Of a DNA stretch of 11,603 bases, positions 6,048 through 11,603 are shown one piece after another. Both the position numbers and the translations under genes were made by a program. This DNA comes from Gammaproteobacteria bacterium (lineage in GTDB: Bacteria; Pseudomonadota; Gammaproteobacteria; SZUA-229). The stretch is taken from positions 1 through 11,603 of the forward strand of contig DRLE01000064.1 of the NCBI GenBank assembly GCA_011051475.1, given 5' to 3'. The notes under the pieces are model-generated. The model made no database searches and was not told the DNA's origin. It saw nothing but the letters and a program-made list of their open reading frames with translations. The stretch's first letter is position 1; the number at the start of each line of letters is the position of its first letter.

Positions 6048-6059
6048 GATTTGGCTCAA
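6046..6059. promoter_or_regulatory. FNR/ANR-like box upstream of coxB
   Basis: TTGAT-N4-CTCAA matches the FNR/ANR consensus TTGAT-N4-ATCAA at nine of ten defined positions. It lies about 180 bp before coxB and 250 bp before sco. FNR-type regulators adjust terminal oxidases to oxygen supply in gammaproteobacteria, so the site is sensible here, but a single imperfect box has limited weight. Confidence 0.38.
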
Positions 6060-6102
6060 GTAATTGACTAAGCACTTGTGCTAATCGATGCCTCGCTTGA
6101 GC
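6054..6102. repeat. Nested inverted repeat in the coxB-sco intergenic region
   Basis: The outer arms GCTCAAG (6054-6060) and CTTGAGC (6096-6102) enclose an inner pair AGCAC (6071-6075) and GTGCT (6078-6082) separated by only TT. Both pairs are perfect. The inner 12-bp element has the form of a dimer-binding operator. The left outer arm overlaps the FNR-like box. Confidence 0.45.
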
Positions 6103-6311
6103 GAATCCTACCTTAAGCTTTGTTCAGCTGCAATTGCATTTACATGTTTTTTTTGCTGATTAATAACAGTTTTACGCTTTTCTTTACAGTTTTATTAAAA
6201 TTATGTCGCATTTTAAACCCCGGAACCGTTTCATTATCTGCTTTTCTGCTAGAAATAATTTCTCTGATGTGGCTAGATAGGCACCCCTTGTCACCGTTTA
6301 CAGGCAGATAA

Positions 6312-6977
6312 ATGCAGGAAAACAATAAGAATATCAGCATAATTGTGGCTATTTCCGCAATTGCGCTCAGTTTCGGCATCTGGTTCGGCCTTGACTTCCA
6401 TGGCGCTGAGCAAAAAACAAACAAAACTGAAGAAATACAGGGCATACTGTTAAATCCTGCGAAACAACTGCCTGATTTCACCTTTATCGATAATAAAAAA
6501 CACAGTTTTTCCAGGGATAATTTAAAAAACACCTGGTCGATCATGTTTTTCGGCTATACGCATTGCCCCGATGTGTGCCCGACCACGCTGCAGACACTGC
6601 GCCGGGTAGATGAAAAGCTTGAACAGATGCAGGTAGTGCCGCCACAGGTTATTTTCGTGACGGTTGACCCACAGCGCGACAACGCAGAAACCCTCGACAG
6701 GTATGTGCGTTACTTCAATAATGACTTTATCGGTTTGACAGGTAGTCCTGACGGACTGGAAAAGCTTGCCGCTGCACTGGGTGTGTACTACCGCAAGGCT
6801 GCCGGCGCCAGTGGTGATTTAGAAGCGGATGACTATGCCATGGACCACACGGCGGCATTGCTGGTCATCAACCCGCAGGGCAATGTTGCCGCCCTGCTCT
6901 CACCGCCCCACGAGGTGGACAGGATAATTCAGGATTTACGGGTGATTGTGCAATACGATAAGAAAAGTACGTTATAA
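6312..6977 (+). CDS. SCO1/SenC family copper chaperone for cytochrome oxidase
   Basis: SCO proteins are membrane-anchored thioredoxin-fold copper chaperones or thiol reductases needed to build the CuA centre of subunit II. The 221-residue protein has an uncleaved N-terminal membrane helix at about 8-27. The periplasmic thioredoxin-like domain contains the copper motif CPDVC (Cys85 and Cys89) in the family context FFGYTHCPDVCPTTL. VIFVTVDPQRD (113-123) and the third copper ligand His179 in MDHTAAL follow. All ligands are intact. It diverges from coxB, which supplies its likely client, and converges with secF. The ATG at 6312 has a modest AGGCAG upstream. The 5' third of the gene and the region before it are more AT-rich than the cox genes. 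Confidence 0.96.
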   Translation: MQENNKNISIIVAISAIALSFGIWFGLDFHGAEQKTNKTEEIQGILLNPAKQLPDFTFIDNKKHSFSRDNLKNTWSIMFFGYTHCPDVCPTTLQTLRRVDEKLEQMQVVPPQVIFVTVDPQRDNAETLDRYVRYFNNDFIGLTGSPDGLEKLAAALGVYYRKAAGASGDLEADDYAMDHTAALLVINPQGNVAALLSPPHEVDRIIQDLRVIVQYDKKSTL

Positions 6978-7002
6978 GTTTCAAGTTGTCCGTTAGAGAA
7001 CG

Positions 7003-7038
7003 AAAAAAAACCAGGCGCATAGCACGCCTGGCTTTTTT
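7003..7038. terminator. Bidirectional rho-independent terminator between sco and secF
   Basis: CCAGGCG at 7011-7017 and CGCCTGG at 7025-7031 form a perfect 7-bp stem with a 7-nt loop. Eight As flank it on the left (7003-7010) and TTTTTT lies on the right (7033-7038), so it gives a U-run in both directions. It ends the sco transcript 33 bp after its stop and the secF transcript about 62 bp after its stop. Confidence 0.92.
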
Positions 7039-7093
7039 AAAATACATACAGGCTGATACCTGCTACATCTTCTGTTTCTTCAGGGTATCTTCT

Positions 7094-8026
7094 TCAGGGA
7101 TTATCGTCAACCAGCTCTTCCTTGGCCACAACCAGGAAATCCTGCTTGTGAATATGCATCATCATCAACGTACTGCTGGCGATATAGATGGATGAATAGG
7201 TACCCACGACGACACCGATAATCAGCGCCAGGGCAAAGCCATGGATGATCTCACCGCCGAGGAAAAACAGCGCCAGCAGTACCAGCAGGGTTGTCAGCGA
7301 GGTTACCAGGGTGCGTGACAGGGTGTCATTGATCGACATATTAAGAATGTCTTCGGCGCCGGTCTTGCGCACGCTACGGAAGGTTTCACGGATACGGTCG
7401 AGCACCACCACGGTATCGTTGAGCGAATAACCGATCACAGCGAGAATGGCCGCCAGCACGGTCAGGTCGAACTCGATCTGAAACAGTGAAAAAATACCCA
7501 TGGTAATAATCACGTCATGCACCAGAGCGAGAATGGCGCCAACGGCGGACTTGAGCTGAAAACGCAGGCTGATATAAATCAGGATGCCGCCCAGTGCCAC
7601 CAGCAGAGCGATGCCGCCATCGTCACGCAGTTCGTCACCCACCTGCGGGCCGACAAACTCCAGGCGGCGCAGGTTAACCGGTTCATCGGCCGTACTGTTG
7701 AGCACTTCCAGAATGCTGTCACCGATACTGGCCTTGTTAATATCATCGCGCGGCGCAATACGCACAATAATGTCTTTCGACGAACCGAAGTTCTGCACCT
7801 GGGCGTCCTTGAAACCGGCCTCGGCCAGTGCGTCCCTTACCCGGTTAACATCGACATCCTGCTGGTAACCCGCCTCGATCAGATAGCCGCCGGTAAAGTC
7901 AATGCCCAGGTTCAGGCCGTTTGTAAACAGACTGACCAGTGATACCAGGATCAGCAGCAAGGACGCGGCCATGGCCGGCTTGCGCTTGTTCATGAAATTG
8001 ATTTTTATTTTGTTGTTCTGTGTCAT
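7094..8026 (-). CDS. secF: Protein translocase subunit SecF
   Basis: SecF forms, with SecD and YajC, the accessory complex of the Sec channel. It uses the proton gradient to help pull exported proteins out on the periplasmic side. The 310 residues give the usual layout. Helix 1 (about 17-36) is followed by the GIDFTGG motif (41-47), then a periplasmic domain to about residue 135, then five more helices. The conserved RND-type segment GYSLNDTVVVLDRIRE (199-214) carries Asp204 and Asp210, which take part in proton coupling. It begins 14 bp after the secD stop with CAGGA 8-9 nt before the ATG, so it is translated from the secD transcript. It ends before a strong terminator. Confidence 0.98.
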   Translation of the reverse strand: MTQNNKIKINFMNKRKPAMAASLLLILVSLVSLFTNGLNLGIDFTGGYLIEAGYQQDVDVNRVRDALAEAGFKDAQVQNFGSSKDIIVRIAPRDDINKASIGDSILEVLNSTADEPVNLRRLEFVGPQVGDELRDDGGIALLVALGGILIYISLRFQLKSAVGAILALVHDVIITMGIFSLFQIEFDLTVLAAILAVIGYSLNDTVVVLDRIRETFRSVRKTGAEDILNMSINDTLSRTLVTSLTTLLVLLALFFLGGEIIHGFALALIIGVVVGTYSSIYIASSTLMMMHIHKQDFLVVAKEELVDDNP

Positions 8027-8040
8027 GGTAGTTATCCTGC

Positions 8041-9891
8041 TCAGATCGAAAGCTTCTTGATTTCACGCCCGCCGTACAGCAGATTGACTATGGCGCGTGT
8101 GCCGACGATGGCGGTAAACATGGAAGTTAAAATACCGATACTCAGGGTAACGGCAAAGCCCTTGACCGGACCGGTACCGAGCGTGAACAGCACAATGGCG
8201 GCCAGCAGCGTGGTGACATTGGCGTCGGTAATGGTGCTGAAGGCCTTTTCGTAGCCGGCGTGAATACTCGCCTGCGGCGAGTTGCCGTTACGCAGCTCTT
8301 CCTTGATGCGCTCGAAAATAAGCACATTGGCGTCAACGGCCATACCCACGGTAAGAACGATACCGGCAATACCCGGCAGGGTCAGCGTGGCCTGCAGCAA
8401 TGACAGTATGGCAACGATAATGATCAGGTTGGCTGTGAGGGCCACGTTGGCAATCATGCCGAACGCCTTGTAGTAAACGGCCATGAAAACCAGTACCAGA
8501 CAGAAGCCGATAACAACCGAGATAAAGCCTTTCTCGATATTGTCCTTACCCAGGCTCGGACCAACGGTGCGTTCCTCAATGATTTCCACCGGCGCGCGTA
8601 ACGAGCCGGCGCGCAGCAGCAGCGCCAGGTCGCGCGCTTCCATGGATTCCAGGCCGGTAATCTGGAAGCGGTTGCTGAACTGGCCGCGAATGGTGGCCAC
8701 ATTGATCACTTCCTTGGTGGTGGTACGGTGCTTGGTGACGGTATCGCCCACCTTTTTGGTCTCGATCTTGTTTTCGATAAACACCACCGCCATTGGACGA
8801 CCGATATTCTCGCGCGTGGTATCACCCATACGCCCGGCGCCCTTGCTGTTCAGACGAACGTTGACGGCCGGGGTGCCGCTCTGGCTGTCAATGGTGGAAG
8901 CCGCGTCAACAATCTGGTCACCGGTAACGATAACGCGGCGGTTCAGCAACACGGGGCTGCCATCACGCTCGTGATACAGCAGCGCGTTCAGCGGAATACG
9001 GCCGCTCTCCTCTGCGTCCAGCCATTCGCTGCGGCTGCCTTCGGTTAAACGAAACTCCAGGGTGGCGGTGGCGCCGAGGATCTTCTTGGCACCGGCAGTA
9101 TCCTGGATACCCGGCAGCTGCACGACGATACGGTTATCGCCCTGCTGCTGGATTACCGGCTCGGCCACGCCAAGTTCGTTAACGCGGTTACGCAGAGTGA
9201 TGACGTTCTGTTGCAGGGCGGCCTTTTTCTCATTGCGAATGGCCACTTCGGTCAGCTTCGCATTGATCGTCAGGTTTTCTTCGTCCTCGGTAAATTCAAG
9301 GTCACGGAACTGACGCGGCAGCTTGCTGGCAGCCTTCTGCAGGTTTTCCAGCTTGCGGAAGCTGATGTGCAGTCCCTGGTCATCACGGCGCACGCCGCGG
9401 TAACGTATTTTTTCCTCGCGCAGGTAGGTGCGGATATCCGTCAGCAGGCTTTCCTCAAGGCGCTTGATGGCGGCAACCATGTCGACTTCCATCAGGAAGT
9501 GGACCCCGCCACGCAGGTCGAGACCCAGGTACATGGGCTGGGCATTGAGCGCGCGCAGCCATTCGGGCGTGGCCGGGGCCAGGTTAAGTGCAATCAGGTA
9601 CTGCTTGCCCAGGCTTTCTTTCAGAGCGCTGGCCGCCTGCAGCTGGGTTTCGGTATCATTGAAACGCACCAGCAGATGACGCTCGACAACACTGCTCGAC
9701 TTAAAGGGTATCTGCTTTTTCTTCAGGGTTTGCTCGACCAGCAGCCGGTCTTCTTCGGTCAGCGACTTGGTGCGGTGACTGACCTGAACCGCGGGGTCTT
9801 CACCGTACAGGTTAGGCAGTGCATAGATGCTGGAAAACAGCAGAACGACGACGAGCAGGATATATTTCCACAGAGGGTATTGATTCAGCAT
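8041..9891 (-). CDS. secD: Protein translocase subunit SecD
   Basis: SecD is the large partner of SecF in proton-driven late-stage export. The 616-residue length matches enterobacterial SecD. After helix 1 (about 9-26) comes a large periplasmic region with the YLGLDLRGGVHFLMEVD motif (121-137) and the RNRVNELGVAEP segment (234-245) of the P1 domain. Six helices follow from about residue 455. The helix-4 segment VGMAVDANVLIFERIKEE carries Asp520, equivalent to the proton-relay Asp519 of E. coli. The C-terminus LLYGGREIKKLSI is nearly the enterobacterial one. It lies 136 bp after yajC, a wider gap than usual, and a promoter candidate sits in that gap. Confidence 0.98.
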   Translation of the reverse strand: MLNQYPLWKYILLVVVLLFSSIYALPNLYGEDPAVQVSHRTKSLTEEDRLLVEQTLKKKQIPFKSSSVVERHLLVRFNDTETQLQAASALKESLGKQYLIALNLAPATPEWLRALNAQPMYLGLDLRGGVHFLMEVDMVAAIKRLEESLLTDIRTYLREEKIRYRGVRRDDQGLHISFRKLENLQKAASKLPRQFRDLEFTEDEENLTINAKLTEVAIRNEKKAALQQNVITLRNRVNELGVAEPVIQQQGDNRIVVQLPGIQDTAGAKKILGATATLEFRLTEGSRSEWLDAEESGRIPLNALLYHERDGSPVLLNRRVIVTGDQIVDAASTIDSQSGTPAVNVRLNSKGAGRMGDTTRENIGRPMAVVFIENKIETKKVGDTVTKHRTTTKEVINVATIRGQFSNRFQITGLESMEARDLALLLRAGSLRAPVEIIEERTVGPSLGKDNIEKGFISVVIGFCLVLVFMAVYYKAFGMIANVALTANLIIIVAILSLLQATLTLPGIAGIVLTVGMAVDANVLIFERIKEELRNGNSPQASIHAGYEKAFSTITDANVTTLLAAIVLFTLGTGPVKGFAVTLSIGILTSMFTAIVGTRAIVNLLYGGREIKKLSI

Positions 9892-9953
9892 GGCTGAGTG
9901 TTTCCGGTTTTAATAAAGGTTTTAGGAATTGTTATTATTATATGTGCCTGAAT

Positions 9954-9981
9954 ACTATAGCTGGTCCTGGCGTTTTTTCAG
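9954..9981 (-). promoter_or_regulatory. Candidate sigma-70 promoter for secD-secF
   Basis: On the minus strand CTGAAA (9976-9981) and TATAGT (9954-9959) are spaced 16 bp apart, with four and five matches to the consensus hexamers. They lie about 65 bp before the secD start in the 136-bp yajC-secD gap, which has no gene. It would allow secDF expression apart from tgt-yajC. Confidence 0.35.
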
Positions 9982-10027
9982 CCCGTCATAAGCCGGGGTC
10001 GGCAGCGGACAACGCTTTTGCAGGCAG

Positions 10028-10372
10028 TTACTTCAGGTCTTTTATCGTGCCCTTGGGCATAATGGTCTGCACCGCGCTGCGTTGAACGGTCAGATTAACG
10101 TCTTTGGCGATTTCCAGAATGATAAAATCATCTTTCAGCTCGACGATTTTGCCGAGAATGCCACCGCTGGTAATGACCTCTTCGCCCTTCTGAAGTTCAG
10201 ACACCATTTTGCGGTGCTCCTTGGCGCGCTTGCTTTGCGGACGGATCAGGAAAAAGTAGAACAGAATGACCAGGCCGATAGGCAGAATCAGCGAGGCAAG
10301 CGGGTCGGGCTGGCCGGCAGCAGGCGTCGCCGCGGTTGCATCAGCGATGGCTTCGGAAATAAAAAAACTCAT
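10028..10372 (-). CDS. yajC: Sec translocon accessory subunit YajC
   Basis: YajC is a small membrane protein of the SecDF-YajC complex. The 114 residues have a periplasmic N-terminus rich in Ala, Pro and Thr and a single helix at about 27-44 (PIGLVILFYFFLIRPQ). The family hallmark FLIRPQSKRAKEH follows at the cytoplasmic boundary, and then a small beta-rich cytoplasmic domain with KGEEVITSGGILGKI (62-76). GAGG lies 8 nt before the ATG. It follows tgt by 77 bp in the standard tgt-yajC-secD-secF order. Confidence 0.97.
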   Translation of the reverse strand: MSFFISEAIADATAATPAAGQPDPLASLILPIGLVILFYFFLIRPQSKRAKEHRKMVSELQKGEEVITSGGILGKIVELKDDFIILEIAKDVNLTVQRSAVQTIMPKGTIKDLK

Positions 10373-10398
10373 TGAGTGACCTCGTTAATGGTTAGTCG

Positions 10399-10420
10399 AA
10401 AGCCGCACGGAGGGGGCTTT
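10399..10420 (-). repeat. Weak hairpin between tgt and yajC
   Basis: AAAGCC (10399-10404) pairs with GGCTTT (10415-10420) around a 10-nt GC-rich loop. On the minus transcript the stem ends in TTT but no longer U-run follows. It may be a weak attenuator between tgt and yajC or have no role. Confidence 0.3.
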
Positions 10421-10449
10421 AATGGCGCGGTATTATGCCACAGATGTCG

Positions 10450-11574
10450 TCACTCTGCGCTACCCGCGCTGTCTTTTTGTGCCTGCAGGCGATAAAAATC
10501 ATCGGCAAATTCCTCAAACCGGCTGTTTTCGATGGCATCGCGGATATCGCGCATCAACTGCTGGTAGTAGTAGAGGTTATGGATGGTGGTCAGGCGCGAA
10601 CCGAGAATCTCGCCGCATTTGTCGAGATGGCGGATATAGGCGCGCGAATAATTTCGGCAGGTATAGCAGCCGCAGTTTTCATCCAGCGGCCGGGTGTCGT
10701 CCTGGTAACGGCTGTTGCGGATTTTCAGAATGCCGCTTGATGTGTAGATAAAGCCGGTACGGGCATGGCGCGTAGGTATGACGCAGTCGAACATATCGAC
10801 GCCCCGGCGCACCGCCTCGATAATATCCTCCGGCCTGCCCACGCCCATGAGGTAGCGCGGCCTGTCGGCCGGTAGTGCCGGCAGTGTATAGTCGAGCACT
10901 TCGTTGCGCTCATCCATGGGCTCACCCACCGACAGACCGCCAATGGCGTAGCCGTCGAAATCGAGCTGGCGCAGGCCTTCGGCCGACTCCAGGCGCAGGT
11001 CTTCATACATGCCGCCCTGCACAATACCGAACAGCGCCGAGGGGTTGCCCTCGTGCGCGGTCTTGCAGCGCTCGGCCCAGCGCAGTGACAGACGCATGGA
11101 ATCGGCCGCCTGTTCCGGCGTGGCGGGATACGGCGTGCATTCATCAAAAATCATGACGATATCCGAGCCCAGCTCGCGCTGCACCTGCATGGAATACTCC
11201 GGCGTCAGTTCCACCTTGCGGCCGTCGACCGGCGAGTTGAACAGCACGCCCTTCTCCGTAATCTTGCGCATCTTCTCCAGGCTGTAAACCTGAAAACCGC
11301 CGGAATCGGTGAGAATGGGTTTGTCCCAGTGCATAAAATCATGCAGGTCGCCGTGCTTGCGAATAATCTCTGTCCCCGGGCGCAGCATCAGGTGAAAGGT
11401 ATTGCCCAGAATAATCTCGGCACCGATCTCCTCAAGCTCCTCCGGCGTCATCGCCTTGACCGTGCCATAAGTGCCCACCGGCATAAATACCGGTGTTTCA
11501 ATCGTGCCCCGGTCAAAACTTAACTGACCGCGCCGAGCGCCACCACTAACACTATTTAATTTAAATAAATTCAT
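10450..11574 (-). CDS. tgt: tRNA-guanine transglycosylase
   Basis: Tgt exchanges guanine at the wobble position of GUN-anticodon tRNAs (Asp, Asn, His, Tyr) for preQ1, the committed step of queuosine incorporation in bacteria. The 374-residue TIM-barrel enzyme is full length. It has MPVGTYGTVK (31-40), LTDSGGFQV with general acid/base Asp90, and FDECTPYP with substrate-binding Asp144. GIVQGG (183-188), GGLSVGEP (212-219) and RGVDMFDCVIPTRHAR with the nucleophile Asp263 follow. The structural zinc ligands are Cys301, Cys303, Cys306 and His332. All catalytic residues are present. The ATG at 11574 gives the normal N-terminus; GAAGG lies about 13 nt upstream, a little far. It is the first gene of the tgt-yajC-secD-secF group in view; queA, its usual neighbour, would lie beyond the right edge. 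Confidence 0.98.
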   Translation of the reverse strand: MNLFKLNSVSGGARRGQLSFDRGTIETPVFMPVGTYGTVKAMTPEELEEIGAEIILGNTFHLMLRPGTEIIRKHGDLHDFMHWDKPILTDSGGFQVYSLEKMRKITEKGVLFNSPVDGRKVELTPEYSMQVQRELGSDIVMIFDECTPYPATPEQAADSMRLSLRWAERCKTAHEGNPSALFGIVQGGMYEDLRLESAEGLRQLDFDGYAIGGLSVGEPMDERNEVLDYTLPALPADRPRYLMGVGRPEDIIEAVRRGVDMFDCVIPTRHARTGFIYTSSGILKIRNSRYQDDTRPLDENCGCYTCRNYSRAYIRHLDKCGEILGSRLTTIHNLYYYQQLMRDIRDAIENSRFEEFADDFYRLQAQKDSAGSAE

Positions 11575-11603
11575 ATATTTAACGTAACCTTCTAAAGTAA
11601 CTT

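Larger units (their letters stand above)
5871..6311. other. 441-bp divergent intergenic region between coxB and sco
   Basis: No convincing protein or RNA gene lies here. The coxB-proximal part (5871-6000) is GC-rich and carries two stem-loops. The middle part (6000-6105) holds a T-run hairpin, an FNR-like box and a nested inverted repeat. The sco-proximal part (6120-6300) is strongly T-rich on the plus strand. It must contain promoters for both genes, but I could not pick a convincing -35/-10 pair for either. Confidence 0.7.

Noticed and set aside
6064..6092. TTGACT at 6064 as a -35 element of a sco promoter
   Set aside because: No acceptable -10 hexamer lies 16-18 bp downstream.
6120..6311. 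Hydrophobic plus-strand frame ending directly before the sco ATG, a possible leader peptide
   Set aside because: It starts with TTG and has no ribosome binding site. The hydrophobicity follows from the T-rich sequence. The stop-start contact with sco is interesting but not enough to call a gene.
6140..6544. Minus-strand frame of 134 codons across the sco 5' end
   Set aside because: It is antisense to the sco membrane anchor and thioredoxin-like start, with no family features.
9211..9897. Plus-strand frame of 228 codons opposite secD
   Set aside because: It is an antisense shadow of a fully conserved secD with no recognisable domain.

Overview
The window reads as chromosomal DNA from a gammaproteobacterium. 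This rests on the tgt-yajC-secD-secF order, the coxB-coxA-(small ORF)-ctaG-coxC order followed by a reversed twin-transmembrane gene and SURF1, and SecD and Tgt sequences very close to enterobacterial and pseudomonad types. I see no insertion sequence, phage gene, CRISPR array, tRNA or rRNA. Two housekeeping gene blocks lie side by side.

Block 1 (about 1-6977) is an aa3/caa3-type cytochrome c oxidase locus. On the minus strand, read right to left, are coxB (subunit II with a fused cytochrome c domain), coxA (subunit I), a 45-residue single-span membrane protein, ctaG (Cox11 copper chaperone) and coxC (subunit III). A short plus-strand twin-transmembrane gene (DUF2909-like) then interrupts the minus-strand series, which resumes with SURF1 and the start of a further membrane protein cut by the window edge. 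A plus-strand SCO1/SenC gene diverges from coxB across a 441-bp intergenic region rich in inverted repeats. Together these supply structural subunits I-III and much of the assembly machinery: Cox11 for CuB, SCO for CuA and SURF1 for haem a3 insertion.

Block 2 (about 7094-11574, minus strand) is tgt-yajC-secD-secF: queuosine tRNA modification followed by the accessory SecDF-YajC part of the protein export channel. A bidirectional terminator between sco and secF separates the blocks.

The most unusual observation is in the oxidase. CoxA keeps all metal ligands and the D-channel residues. However, every classical K-channel position I can align is non-polar (equivalents of bovine S255, T316 and K319 are Gly272, Ile332 and Met335), and the K-channel entrance Glu of subunit II (bovine E62) is Thr90 in CoxB. 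The loss is concerted across two proteins and suggests an A-type-like oxidase that supplies protons to its active site by another route. Other points are a near-perfect 16-bp hairpin just after coxA, an FNR/ANR-like box with other inverted repeats upstream of coxB, and an unannotated-size 45-aa gene between coxA and ctaG.
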